A stretch of DNA of 46,946 nt from a bacterium (candidate division B38) B3_B38 (GCA_005223145.1 NJBL01000009.1:1-46946), one strand, 5' to 3'; shown: positions 16,284-25,094, numbered from the stretch's first letter. Numbers and translations: made by a program. Notes: generated by a model not told the origin, from the sequence alone.

Positions 16284-17219
16284 ATGAAATCGGTGGTGAC
16301 CGGGGCAGCCGGTTTTATCGGCTCCCATCTGGCGGAAGAGCTGCTGGAGATAGGACATCAAGTGGTGGGTATTGATTCCTTTACCGAGTTTTATCCGCGC
16401 CAGATGAAGGAGAGCAACCTCTTCACTCTTCAGAACAACAATAAGTTCCGCTTAGTCGAAGGGAGACTGCAAGACCTTAATCTGGAGCGGGTTCTCTCGG
16501 GAGCCGATTATATCTTTCATATGGCTGCCCAGGCGGGCGTGCGCACCAGCTGGGGGGAAAGTTTTTCTGACTATGTGGATAACAACATCATTGCCACCCA
16601 GGTTCTGCTGGAGTCTTGCAAAAAGCTTCACCTTAAGAAGCTGGTCTATGCCTCCTCTTCCTCGGTTTACGGCGATGTGGATGAGCTGCCTATGAGCGAG
16701 GATATGAAGCTGTGCCCCATCTCCCCCTACGGGGTCACTAAATTAGCCGGCGAACGGCTTTCGTCTGTCTATCACAAAAGCTACCGCATCCCTGTTATTA
16801 TTCTTCGCTACTTTACTGTCTATGGTCCTCGCCAGCGTCCCGATATGGCTTTCCACCGCTTTCTAAGGGCAGCCATCGATGGGAATACCATTGTCATCTA
16901 CGGTGATGGGAGCCAGACCCGTGATTTCACTTATGTCTCCGATGCGGTCAGAGCGACTCTGGCAGCGGTGGAAAAAGGGAAAACAGGCAAGGTATACAAT
17001 ATTGGCGGTGGCAATCGGGTCTCCCTTAAGTATGCTCTGGGGGTGATTAAGCGGGTAGTGGGTGAGAAGCTGAAGGTCAAGTGGGATGATTTTCACCGGG
17101 GTGACATGCGTCACACCTATGCTGATACCACCAGGGCTAAACGGGAGCTCCATTTCACACCCCAGGTGGACCTTGAGGCGGGGTTAAAACAGCAGTATCA
17201 ATGGATGTTGTCCGATTAA
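16284..17219 (+). CDS. NAD-dependent nucleotide-sugar epimerase/dehydratase
   Basis: Extended short-chain dehydrogenase that acts on UDP- or dTDP-sugars. GAAGFIGSH (residues 7-15) is the NAD loop, HMAAQAGVRTSW a family motif, YASSSSVYG holds the catalytic Ser, and YGVTKLAGE the Tyr-xxx-Lys pair. RYFTVYGPRQRPDMAFHRF resembles UDP-glucuronate 4-epimerase and related UDP-sugar epimerases, but the exact substrate cannot be fixed. Length 311. AGGAAAG precedes the ATG, 28 bases after rpe. It likely supplies an activated sugar for envelope polysaccharide. Confidence 0.9.
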   Translation: MKSVVTGAAGFIGSHLAEELLEIGHQVVGIDSFTEFYPRQMKESNLFTLQNNNKFRLVEGRLQDLNLERVLSGADYIFHMAAQAGVRTSWGESFSDYVDNNIIATQVLLESCKKLHLKKLVYASSSSVYGDVDELPMSEDMKLCPISPYGVTKLAGERLSSVYHKSYRIPVIILRYFTVYGPRQRPDMAFHRFLRAAIDGNTIVIYGDGSQTRDFTYVSDAVRATLAAVEKGKTGKVYNIGGGNRVSLKYALGVIKRVVGEKLKVKWDDFHRGDMRHTYADTTRAKRELHFTPQVDLEAGLKQQYQWMLSD

Positions 17220-17230
17220 GGGGATTGAGG

Positions 17231-18031
17231 GTGAGCAAAAGGATACTTCTTTACCTGATGGGGATATCCCTTTTAGCTTTCCTCCTGGTGATTAGCTGTG
17301 CCTCTAACAAAGTGGAGAAGATCGATGACCTCAGCGATGAGCTTCTTTACTCTCAGGGGATGGAGAGGATGGAGAAAGAAGATTGGGACGAAGCGATAGA
17401 TAATTTCACCAAGCTGGAGCGATACTTCCCCCGCAGCCCCCATCTTGAAGAGGCGAGGTTAGCCAAGGCGGACGCCCACTTTAATAAGGGAGGGATTTCG
17501 GGATATATAGAGGCACTGGCAGAGTATCAAGCTTTCCAGAGCTTTTACCCCTCAATCTCCAGGCTGGACTATGTCCAGTTTCAAATCAGTATGTGCTATT
17601 TTAAACAGATGTATTCTTATGATCGTGACCCCACCTACACCATGCAAGCATATCAAGCCTTTAATACCTTTCTGGAGAAGTATCCTCAGAGCTCTCTGAG
17701 GGAGGAAGGGCTGAAGCGGTTTAACGAGTGCAAGAACCGCCTGGCTCGGCATGAGTTCTCGGTGGGAGAGTATTATTTCAAAAGAAAAGCCTATCTGCCT
17801 GCTATCCAGCGGTTACGAAGTGTTCTGAAGGAGTACCCCAACAGCATATGGCAGGACGAGGTCTACTATTTTCTGGCGGAGGCACTCTGGCAGCTGGGCA
17901 ACCATAACGAGGCAGCTATCTACTTCAGGAAATTAATAGAGGAGTTTCCCAATAACCAATGGGTAGCTGAGGCTAAGGAAAGATTAGCCTCCCTCAAGAA
18001 GGAAGAGGAGACGAAACCCCCTATCAGCTGA
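17231..18031 (+). CDS. bamD: Outer membrane assembly lipoprotein BamD
   Basis: Essential lipoprotein of the BAM complex that inserts beta-barrels into the outer membrane. The lipobox is LVISC, after MSKRILLYLMGISLLAFL. Tandem TPR-like repeats follow (YSQGMERMEKEDWDEAIDNF, FPRSPHLEEARL, YPQSSLREEGL, YPNSIWQDEVYY, FPNNQWVAEAKERL). I chose GTG 17231 with AAGGGG seven bases upstream; ATG 17201 would overlap the epimerase by 19 bases and lengthen the signal peptide. The 266-residue size fits BamD. A truncated barrel remnant lies directly downstream. Confidence 0.88.
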   Translation: MSKRILLYLMGISLLAFLLVISCASNKVEKIDDLSDELLYSQGMERMEKEDWDEAIDNFTKLERYFPRSPHLEEARLAKADAHFNKGGISGYIEALAEYQAFQSFYPSISRLDYVQFQISMCYFKQMYSYDRDPTYTMQAYQAFNTFLEKYPQSSLREEGLKRFNECKNRLARHEFSVGEYYFKRKAYLPAIQRLRSVLKEYPNSIWQDEVYYFLAEALWQLGNHNEAAIYFRKLIEEFPNNQWVAEAKERLASLKKEEETKPPIS

Positions 18032-18054
18032 CCCCCCTTTACAAATCTTTTTAA

Positions 18055-18432
18055 GCACTCCTGATATATCAAGTAGATCAGATAGAGAATTACCGGCTGC
18101 TCTTTAACATCAACGGTCTGATATATATCTTAAATAGACCGAAGATTAAACCATTCATCTCTCTGGGCTTCGGCTGGTTGCATGATTTTAATTACTTGAG
18201 AGCTTATCATTATTTTCGAAGCCCGGTTTTCGACCAACAATATCTTTCTCTGGAGGATAAGCAAGATATTAAATACAGAAAAAATGACCTCCAATTTCCC
18301 AACATCGGGATTGGCTTTAATTATTTCATAAGGAAAGACACCTTCCTCCGATTAAAGCTTATTTTCCATCAGCCCGGCAGCAAAGAGATGCAGACCACCC
18401 GATTGGTAGCTGGCTTCGGCTTTCGCTTCTGA
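18055..18432 (+). pseudogene. 5'-truncated outer-membrane beta-barrel gene remnant
   Basis: An open frame without a start codon runs from just after the stop at 18052 to 18432. Its residues are alternating-strand, aromatic and barrel-like (RLLFNINGLIYI, KPFISLGFGWLHDF, FPNIGIGFNYFI, TFLRLKLIFHQP) and end LVAGFGFRF with the C-terminal Phe typical of barrels recognised by the BAM machinery. No ATG or GTG with a ribosome site precedes it; a TTG at 18178 cuts a strand pair. Signal peptide and first strands are missing. I read this as the 3' part of a degraded gene. It begins only 23 bases after bamD. Confidence 0.65.
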
Positions 18433-18632
18433 TTTATCATATCCATATTCGTACATATTTCTTAGAATCAGCTACCCTTTACCCTACATATCCTACCTCC
18501 AGGAGAGGTACTCAGAGGCAACCAGACTTGAGTGTCTCCGTCCCTTTGCTCCATATAGAGGAATACCCATATCAGCAGAAAAGAGCCTGGTGTAAGCAAG
18601 ATATAGTCTTATCAAAAGGAGGAAATTTATTC

Positions 18633-18661
18633 TTGACAATGACTTATTTTCTTATTATAAT
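18633..18661 (+). promoter_or_regulatory. Perfect-consensus sigma-70 promoter for the cpoB-like gene
   Basis: TTGACA (18633-18638), exactly 17 bases, then TATAAT (18656-18661), both full matches, in an AT-rich stretch. The predicted start is about 18668, giving a leader of about 45 bases. It should be a strong constitutive promoter. Confidence 0.85.
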
Positions 18662-18712
18662 TTTAATATAACTTATTCATTTTATTGTAAAAAAGGAGAT
18701 TTTCTGTAAAAA

Positions 18713-19414
18713 ATGAGGAGAGAAGTTAGTTATATTTCCATATTGCTAATTACCGGGGCGCTATACGTTGGTTCGGGATGTATGAGCCGGGAGCTTAGCC
18801 AGGTCAGAGGCGATATTGACGAGATGAAGGAGGAGGTCAAGAGACTTAAAGAGAAGAACGACCAGCTCAACCGTAAGTTGCAGGAAGCAAGGGGAAACTT
18901 GCAGGAGTTGGAGGCAAATTCGCAGAGGGAGGCTGAGAAGATGGCTCAATTGGAAAGGGAGCTCAGAGAGGTTAAAGCCCGCTTTCAGGAAGAGGGGAAT
19001 ACCCTTTCGGAGACCGATACTGTCTCCCTCAGTGTGGAACAACTCTATGCCAGAGGCCTGGAGATGTACAAGAAGGAGGACTATGGCGGGGCGGAACTCC
19101 TTTTCCGTCAGGTGTTGGGGAGATTTCCCCATAGCGACCTGGCTGATAACGCCCAGTTCTGGATTGGTGCGTGCTATTATATGCGGAAGGATTTCTCGCG
19201 AGCAGTGGCAGAGTTTCGCAAGGTGGTGGACAACTACCCCTTCGGCAACAAGGTGCCTGACGCTTTGTTGAAAATTGGCGATTGCTACCAAGCGCTTGGC
19301 GATAGGGATAAGGCTATGGCCACCCTGCAGGAGTTGATAAATTCCTTTCCTCATACCGATGCCGCTGCTCAAGCGGCAAAAAAGTTAAAACTATTAAAGG
19401 GGGAACCGCCTTAA
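18713..19414 (+). CDS. cpoB: CpoB/YbgF-like lipoprotein with coiled coil and TPR repeats
   Basis: Resembles the Tol-Pal accessory protein that coordinates outer-membrane constriction and peptidoglycan synthesis. A lipobox VGSGC ends the signal peptide, whereas enteric CpoB is soluble and periplasmic. Residues about 28-95 form a coiled coil (charged heptads such as GDIDEMKEEVKRLKEKNDQL). Residues about 105-233 carry CpoB-type repeats (LYARGLEMYKKEDYGGAELL, FPHSDLADNAQFWIG, YPFGNKVPDALLKIG). The AAGGAG site is 14 bases from the ATG, longer than usual, and an in-frame stop at 18707 fixes this start. No tolQRAB or pal genes are nearby. Confidence 0.8.
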   Translation: MRREVSYISILLITGALYVGSGCMSRELSQVRGDIDEMKEEVKRLKEKNDQLNRKLQEARGNLQELEANSQREAEKMAQLERELREVKARFQEEGNTLSETDTVSLSVEQLYARGLEMYKKEDYGGAELLFRQVLGRFPHSDLADNAQFWIGACYYMRKDFSRAVAEFRKVVDNYPFGNKVPDALLKIGDCYQALGDRDKAMATLQELINSFPHTDAAAQAAKKLKLLKGEPP

Positions 19415-19439
19415 CTACTCCACTGAAGGAGATAATCGT

Positions 19440-20522
19440 ATGGTGAAAAGAGATTTTGCTTTAGCCTTTCTCGTTCTCCTTTTTTGGGCTTTCCTTGGCT
19501 TCAGCCAGGTGGAAGCCACCGGCTTCCCTTTGCAGCAAGCTGCTGGGGAGAAGGTTCACACAGTAGTCAAAGGGGATACCTTATGGAAGTTGGCAGCTCA
19601 ATACCTGGGGGACCCCTCCCTATGGAAGCTCATCTGGGAAGCCAACCCTGAGTTGACCGAGCCTAACCGCCTGGTTGTGGGACAGAAGCTGGTTATCCCC
19701 TCACCTCCCAAGCCCCCTGCTCCCCCTGAGGAGAAGATAGTACCACCCGAGAAGCCAGAAGAGGTGATAACTCCTCCAGCAAAGAAAGTAGTAGCTCCAA
19801 CCCCGCCGAGGATTACCCGTCCCCCGGTGGCCTTAGAGCCAGTAGCTAACCAAACCGATATGTACTGCGCTGAGATTGTGCTCCCTGAAAGGGGCGGACA
19901 TAAAATGCTCATTGCGGGTGCTGAAGAAGCAGGCACGGTCGGTCTGGCGGAAGGGGACATAGTATATCTCAATCAGGGGAGTGCCTATGGACTGCGTCCC
20001 GGAGACCAGCTGGCTGTTTTACGGGATGAGAGGTCGATAATCCATCCGGAGACCGGCGAGAACATGGGGGTGGCAGTGAGCCAGCGGGGAGTGGTTCAAG
20101 TGCTGGTCACTGAGACCGATTCCGCCATCGCTCGGGTGATCAGCTCCTGCGATGTCATAGAGCTCAACGACTGGCTGCGTCCCTTTGTTCAGATTCCCGT
20201 CCCCTTGTCCGCCAAGATTCCCCCACCGGAGAAGTTCGTACCCATTGCCGAGGGGGATACCATCGGATATATCGTGAGCGTGAAGGATGATATGGTAAAT
20301 TTCAGCGAGGGGAATATCGTTAATATCGACCTGGGTAAGGAAGATGGGGTTGCTCCGGGTGATATATACTACATCTTTCGCGGCGCGACCGAGGAGCAGA
20401 ACATAGCCACCATTCTTGGGCAAATGGTAGTCTTAATGGTGGAGGAAAAGACGGCTACCGGAAAGGTAATTTATTCCTTACAGGAGCTTGAGGTTGGCGA
20501 CCTGGTAATGAAGAGGCAATAA
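19440..20522 (+). CDS. LysM domain envelope protein
   Basis: Secreted protein of 360 residues. A signal peptide is followed by a LysM domain at about residues 39-88 (VVKGDTLWKLAAQYLGDPSL, NRLVVGQKLVIP), which binds peptidoglycan GlcNAc chains. A proline-rich linker (about 88-133) follows. The C-terminal half has two related modules with GDIVYLNQGSAYGLRPGDQL and GNIVNIDLGKEDGVAPGDIY patterns, similar to FlgT C-terminal-type or secretin-accessory folds; I cannot name the family with certainty. AAGGAG is eight bases before the ATG, and it follows the CpoB-like gene by 25 bases, so one operon is likely. A role in tethering envelope machinery to the wall is inferred. Confidence 0.82.
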   Translation: MVKRDFALAFLVLLFWAFLGFSQVEATGFPLQQAAGEKVHTVVKGDTLWKLAAQYLGDPSLWKLIWEANPELTEPNRLVVGQKLVIPSPPKPPAPPEEKIVPPEKPEEVITPPAKKVVAPTPPRITRPPVALEPVANQTDMYCAEIVLPERGGHKMLIAGAEEAGTVGLAEGDIVYLNQGSAYGLRPGDQLAVLRDERSIIHPETGENMGVAVSQRGVVQVLVTETDSAIARVISSCDVIELNDWLRPFVQIPVPLSAKIPPPEKFVPIAEGDTIGYIVSVKDDMVNFSEGNIVNIDLGKEDGVAPGDIYYIFRGATEEQNIATILGQMVVLMVEEKTATGKVIYSLQELEVGDLVMKRQ

Positions 20523-20558
20523 GACCCCTTCCGCATTCTCTCCGTAGCAAAAGGGGGA

Positions 20559-21125
20559 TCAGGAGGGCTCTTCCTCCTCGCCAAAGACCTGGGCGGAGAA
20601 AACCTCCATAATAGCCCCCTTTTCCCAAGCATCGGGGGGGAGCCCCGCCTTAAAACAGGTATGCTGGAGAAAGGTAATTCTATCCCACCCTTGCTCGGTA
20701 GCCACCTGGGGAAGAAGGAGCCCGCGATTAAGCCCCTGCGTGAGGATGAGCCCGTGTTTTCCTACCTCTATTTCCTCTGCATTGGTAATCACCCTGGGGG
20801 GTGAGAGGACCGAGATTTCCAGGGTCACCTGGTCTAGCTCATCGGCATCCAGGGGGAGGAAGCGGGGGTCATGGGTAGCTGCCGAGATGGCGGCGTCGAT
20901 AACTGTCTGATAAAGCGGCAGATCAGAGATAATGTAGCCAATACAGCCCCGCAGTTCTCCTTTCTTTTTAAGGGTTACGAAGGCGCCCGCCTTCTGCAGC
21001 AGGGCATTATCCTCGGTATTAAACTCCTTTCGCTTCCCGGTGGCCAGATACTTCCTGATGGTCTCCCGGACGAGGGAGAGGAGCTGTTTTTTCTGTGCCT
21101 CAGTAAGCTGAGTTGTCTCCTCCAT
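20559..21125 (-). CDS. AMMECR1 domain protein (AmmeMemoRadiSam system protein A)
   Basis: Small cytoplasmic protein of the conserved AMMECR1 family. The hallmark RGCIGY is at residues 59-64, preceded by AFVTLKKKGELRG and followed by AISAATHDPRF and ITFLQHTCFKAGLP near the C-terminus. Related bacterial proteins often sit with a Memo homologue and a radical SAM enzyme, but neither is present here. Instead it follows a GT2 glycosyltransferase by 11 bases. The biochemical role is not established. Convergent with the LysM gene, 36 bases away. Confidence 0.92.
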   Translation of the reverse strand: MEETTQLTEAQKKQLLSLVRETIRKYLATGKRKEFNTEDNALLQKAGAFVTLKKKGELRGCIGYIISDLPLYQTVIDAAISAATHDPRFLPLDADELDQVTLEISVLSPPRVITNAEEIEVGKHGLILTQGLNRGLLLPQVATEQGWDRITFLQHTCFKAGLPPDAWEKGAIMEVFSAQVFGEEEEPS

Positions 21126-21136
21126 AGCAGTTCCTC

Positions 21137-22099
21137 TCAGTTGATTTTCTCTTTGATAATATAGATGGGCTTCTTTTGAGATTCATAATAAGTCCTAATC
21201 AGAATCTCCCCCAGAAGACCCATCACAATAAACTGTATTCCAGCCAGAAGCGCTAAGATGGAGAAGTAGAGAAGGGGGTTTCCGGTCATATCCATATGTT
21301 TAAAGATGCGGAGCCCCAGAACGGCGAAGAAGGTCAGGAAGCCCACCAGCACCGAGTACAATCCCAGCTTGCCGAAGACCTTTATCGGCTGGGTAGAGTA
21401 GCTGAGGAAAAACTTTACTGTCATCAGGTCGAGGAGGACACGGGAGGTACGCGATATCCCGTATTTCGATTTCCCGTATCTTCTTTTACGATGGTTTACC
21501 ACTACCTCGGTAATACTTGCTCCCGCCCATTTGCCCAGGGCGGGGATGAAACGGTGCATCTCACCGTAGAGTTCAATGTGCTTTATTATATCCCGGCGAT
21601 AAGCCTTGAGAGTGCATCCGTAGTCGTGCAGATTTACCGAGGTTATCATAGAAATGAGCTTGTTGGCAACAATGGAGGGGATGAGCCGGGAGAGGAATTT
21701 GTCTTTTCGGTTCTTTCGCCATCCGCTGGCGATGTCGTATCCTTTCTCAATGGCATCCAAGAGGCGGGGGATGTCGTGCGGATCATTCTGCAGGTCGCCA
21801 TCCATAGTGACCAGCACCTCTCCCTGCGCATGGTGGAATCCGGCTGAAAGAGCAGCGGTCTGCCCTAAGTTGGTGCCAAAGCGTAAAACCTTGATGTGGG
21901 GCTTCCCCCGGGCGAGCTCTGCCAGGCGGGCAAAGGTATCGTCGGTGCTCCCATCGTCGATGAAGATGACCTCATATCCTCCGGCGAGCCCGTGGAGGGT
22001 ATCTTCAATCTCCTTTAGGAGCTTGGCGACATTGGGGGCTTCATTATAGATGGGGATCACCACAGATAGATATATCCCCGAAGGAGCTTCATTATTCAT
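21137..22099 (-). CDS. GT2 family polyprenol-phosphate glycosyltransferase
   Basis: DPM1/ArnC/GtrB-like transferase that loads a sugar onto a polyprenyl phosphate carrier at the inner membrane. DDGSTDDT (residues 48-55) binds the nucleotide-sugar, DGDLQNDP (100-107) carries the DxD-type metal site, and the following helix lines the acceptor site. Two C-terminal membrane helices (about residues 235-265 and 275-305) anchor it. The carrier made by UppS in this window could be its acceptor. Sugar specificity cannot be read. First gene of a two-gene operon with AMMECR1. Confidence 0.92.
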   Translation of the reverse strand: MNNEAPSGIYLSVVIPIYNEAPNVAKLLKEIEDTLHGLAGGYEVIFIDDGSTDDTFARLAELARGKPHIKVLRFGTNLGQTAALSAGFHHAQGEVLVTMDGDLQNDPHDIPRLLDAIEKGYDIASGWRKNRKDKFLSRLIPSIVANKLISMITSVNLHDYGCTLKAYRRDIIKHIELYGEMHRFIPALGKWAGASITEVVVNHRKRRYGKSKYGISRTSRVLLDLMTVKFFLSYSTQPIKVFGKLGLYSVLVGFLTFFAVLGLRIFKHMDMTGNPLLYFSILALLAGIQFIVMGLLGEILIRTYYESQKKPIYIIKEKIN

Positions 22100-22119
22100 C
22101 TGAATATCCCGTTCCCCTT

Positions 22120-22147
22120 ATTATATTTGAAAAACGAGAATATTCAA
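22120..22147 (-). promoter_or_regulatory. Sigma-70-type promoter for the GT2-AMMECR1 operon
   Basis: On the minus strand TTGAAT (22142-22147), 16 bases, TATAAT (22120-22125). The start is predicted near 22113, giving a short leader of about 14 bases before the ATG at 22099. Confidence 0.65.
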
Positions 22148-22149
22148 CT

Positions 22150-22175
22150 AAAAAATCCCCTTGCTCTTCGGCAAG
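22150..22175 (-). terminator. Possible rho-independent terminator of the M16 operon
   Basis: On the minus strand CTTGC, six-base loop, GCAAG (22160-22175), then GGGA and six T residues (22150-22155). The stem is short, but its position 35 bases after the M16 stop and before the GT2 promoter fits. Confidence 0.45.
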
Positions 22176-22209
22176 ACTGTATTCGGAATAGGCTTGTGCC
22201 TGATTAATC

Positions 22210-23604
22210 TTAACTCTCGGAGAAGGGTATCACCTCCACTTTTCCCATACTTTCAAGGTCGCTTTTGACCTCTTCTGCCTTGCTCACCACCACGATGAGC
22301 ATGTTGGAGGGATCGAGGTACTGCTTGGCTACCCGCTTGACATCCTCCAGGGTTACCTGGTCAATTTTTGCCTGATAAGTTTCCACATAGCCTTCACCCA
22401 GTCCATAGAGCTCAATCCCCCATATCTGAGTTGCAACATCGTAAATGGTTTCAAAACGAGACGGGTAGCTGCTGATGAGGTAGTTCTTGGCCGAGGCCAG
22501 CTCCTCGGGAGTTATGCCGTTATCATGGATGTCCTTTACGATCTCAAGGGATTCCTGGATCACATTGATGGTAGTCTTATTGGGAGTGAAGGTGAAGACG
22601 AGGAAGGGTCCCACCAGCTTCCGGGCGCTGTAGCCGCTAGATATGCCGTAGGTGTAGCCCCTCTCCGAGCGGATATGCTTCATCAGCCGCGAGGAGAACC
22701 CACCGCCGCCCAGGATGTAGTTCATCACCTGGAGGGGGAAGTAATCCTTATTATCCCGGCTGATGCCCAGGTGCCCCATGCGGATCTCGGTCTGGGTGAG
22801 GTCGGGCTTATCGATAAGGTAAATATTCAATCCCTTGGGTGGGGCGACCGGAGCCCACCTTCCCTCGGGGAGCTTCCCTTTCTTCCACTGATTGAGTCTG
22901 GCGGCAATCTTATCCTTTACCTGTTGAGGATTTATATCCCCGGCCACTACCATCACGGCGTTGTTGGGGATGAAAAACTTCTGATAGAAGGAGAGGATGT
23001 CTTCTCTGCTGATGGAGGAAACCGATTCCTCGGTGCCCGCCAGGGGTTGGGCATAGGGATGTTTACCGAAGAGGAGCTTGTAGAAGTTCTCGCTGGCAAT
23101 GGTCCTCGCTCTGTCCTTCCTGACCTTTATCTCCCCTAAACGGCGGCTCTTTAGAATGTCGAGCTCTTTTTCGGGGAAGGTGGGGTTAAGAACAACGTCG
23201 CTGAAGATGTCCAACGCCTGGTCGAACTTCCGGGAGATGGCATTGATGGAAACATAGGTACCATCCCAGTTGGACGAAATGCTCAGAGAAGCGCCGATGG
23301 AATCAAGCTCAAGGTCTATCTCCTCGCTGCTCCGATGTGTGGTTCCCAGCCGCAGCATCTCATTGGTGATATTAGCCAGCCCGGCTTTTCCTTGAGGGTC
23401 AAAGGTAGCTCCGCTCTTTATAAGGAGAGCCACGGTGAACAGCTCCAACTCGTGGTCTTCTACCATTATCAGCTGAAGACCATTGTCCAGCTTAACCCTC
23501 ACCTGAGGTGGAAGTTTCACCCTTCCAGCCACCTGTGGCTCCAGAAGGGTTGATATCATAAAAATTGATAGTAAAGTCAGTATCAAAAGGGACCATTTTT
23601 TCAT
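22210..23604 (-). CDS. M16 peptidase-like subunit lacking the zinc motif
   Basis: M16 family fold, 464 residues, with a signal peptide or anchor. At the position of HxxEH it reads KAGLANITNEMLRLGT (about residues 73-88), so the zinc ligands are absent. The C-terminal M16 domain is present (LMKHIRSERGYTYGISSGY, about residues 312-330). Such inactive partners pair with an active subunit, like the alpha and beta subunits of mitochondrial processing peptidase. The active partner is the gene immediately before it, 42 bases upstream. Predicted role: the substrate-gripping half of a periplasmic heterodimer. Confidence 0.92.
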   Translation of the reverse strand: MKKWSLLILTLLSIFMISTLLEPQVAGRVKLPPQVRVKLDNGLQLIMVEDHELELFTVALLIKSGATFDPQGKAGLANITNEMLRLGTTHRSSEEIDLELDSIGASLSISSNWDGTYVSINAISRKFDQALDIFSDVVLNPTFPEKELDILKSRRLGEIKVRKDRARTIASENFYKLLFGKHPYAQPLAGTEESVSSISREDILSFYQKFFIPNNAVMVVAGDINPQQVKDKIAARLNQWKKGKLPEGRWAPVAPPKGLNIYLIDKPDLTQTEIRMGHLGISRDNKDYFPLQVMNYILGGGGFSSRLMKHIRSERGYTYGISSGYSARKLVGPFLVFTFTPNKTTINVIQESLEIVKDIHDNGITPEELASAKNYLISSYPSRFETIYDVATQIWGIELYGLGEGYVETYQAKIDQVTLEDVKRVAKQYLDPSNMLIVVVSKAEEVKSDLESMGKVEVIPFSES

Positions 23605-23646
23605 AGTGGTCTTTCTCCTTTAAGATGTGTCTTTCATTTATAGGAG

Positions 23647-25017
23647 TTAAAACTTCTTGGCTTCCTCCAGGCTGATGGGGACCAGGGTCACCACCGTCCG
23701 GTTATCGGGGTGCAGATATTCCTTGGCCACCCTCATGATGTCCTCCGAGGTTACCGCCCGCCAGAGTTCTATCTGTTTATTGACCAGGCTGTAGTCTCCA
23801 GCTCGCACCTCCGTCATACCGATGTTGACTCCTTTGCTAAAATTCCGCATCAGCCCGAAGAGGAAGTCTGATTCTAATAGAGTTTTCACCTTCTCCAGCT
23901 CTTCCTCAGGCACCGGATTTTCCCACAGCTTCTCAATCTCCTCATACACCTCTTTCTCTAACTGGGTGATATCCCCATCGGGCTTAGCGATAGTGCTGAC
24001 CACCAGCAGGTTGGGGTCGATGGTGCCACCGCTGTAAGTGCTCACACTCAAAGCTTTGCCGGTTTTGATGAACCTCTGGTAGAGTCGTGAAGAGCGACCC
24101 CGGGAGAGAATGTTGTCGAGCACCTCTACTATCGGGTAATCTGCGTGGGTGAGGTTGGGGATGTGATAGCCGGCAAAGAAGGCCGGGGATTGGGCGACCT
24201 TCTTATAGACCGCTCGCCTCTCACCCCGCTGCACCGGCTCCTCAGCCATCACAGGCGGCGGTGGGGTTTGAGCTTTTATGTGACCAAAGTACTTCTTCAC
24301 CAGGGCTACCGCCTCCTCGGTATTGAAGTCTCCCACAATCACTACCACCGCATTGTTAGGTGCATAATAGGTGCGGTAGAAATTCTGGCAGTCTTTCAGG
24401 GAGATAGCCCTTAGGTCGGAGTCCCAGCCGATGACCGACCATTGATAGGGATGGGTGGTGAAGGCGGTGGCAAAAAGCAGCTCACGCACCGGACCATAAG
24501 GTGAGTTATCCATTATCTTGCGCTCACTCCTGACCACCTCCCGTTCGGAGGTGAGGGTGGCTAAGGCTTTTTCCTCGGGTGCGGCGGCGATGTTTAGGTT
24601 TTCCATCCTCTCCGCCTCCAGCTCCATCGCCAGCTCCAGCTTATCGGAGGGGAAATTCTCAAAGTAGGTGGTGTTATCGGTGCTGGTGAAGGCGTTAAGG
24701 GTTCCCCCGTTGTCCTGGACGATGCGTGCGTGCTCCTCGGGAACATATTTCTTCGAGCCCTTGAACATCATATGCTCAAACAGGTGCGCCATGCCGGTGA
24801 TGCCTGTCCGCTCGTTGCGTGAGCCGACCCGGTAGTGAACCTGAAAGGTCACCAGGGGGGCTGAATGGTCCTCCAGGGTCAGGATAACCAGTCCGTTGTC
24901 CAGTACATGCTTCTTGACCTCCAGCGGGTTAAAGTCAGCCGCGGCAGGAAAATGGAGCAAAAAGAGGATGACTAACGCTGACATAATGAATAACGAAGTT
25001 ACTGCCCATTTTATCAT
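23647..25017 (-). CDS. M16 zinc peptidase, catalytic subunit
   Basis: Inverzincin metalloprotease of 456 residues with an N-terminal signal or anchor. HLFEH at residues 78-82 is the inverted zinc motif HxxEH within GITGMAHLFEHMMFKGS, and the distal Glu lies in LATLTSEREVVRSE. The second half domain carries the arginine/tyrosine pocket residues (SRGRSSRLYQRF). It is first in the pair, with the inactive subunit downstream. Substrates are likely peptides in the periplasm. Confidence 0.95.
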   Translation of the reverse strand: MIKWAVTSLFIMSALVILFLLHFPAAADFNPLEVKKHVLDNGLVILTLEDHSAPLVTFQVHYRVGSRNERTGITGMAHLFEHMMFKGSKKYVPEEHARIVQDNGGTLNAFTSTDNTTYFENFPSDKLELAMELEAERMENLNIAAAPEEKALATLTSEREVVRSERKIMDNSPYGPVRELLFATAFTTHPYQWSVIGWDSDLRAISLKDCQNFYRTYYAPNNAVVVIVGDFNTEEAVALVKKYFGHIKAQTPPPPVMAEEPVQRGERRAVYKKVAQSPAFFAGYHIPNLTHADYPIVEVLDNILSRGRSSRLYQRFIKTGKALSVSTYSGGTIDPNLLVVSTIAKPDGDITQLEKEVYEEIEKLWENPVPEEELEKVKTLLESDFLFGLMRNFSKGVNIGMTEVRAGDYSLVNKQIELWRAVTSEDIMRVAKEYLHPDNRTVVTLVPISLEEAKKF

Positions 25018-25094
25018 AGACTCACTCCTTTAGATAAAAATATGAGGTTTTGGATGTAAAATAGCCTTAATTTTTCTTTCTCCTGCTTGCTCAT

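Noticed and set aside
17201-17231. BamD start at ATG 17201
   Set aside because: It would overlap the epimerase gene and lacks a ribosome site; GTG 17231 has AAGGGG seven bases upstream and gives a better signal peptide.
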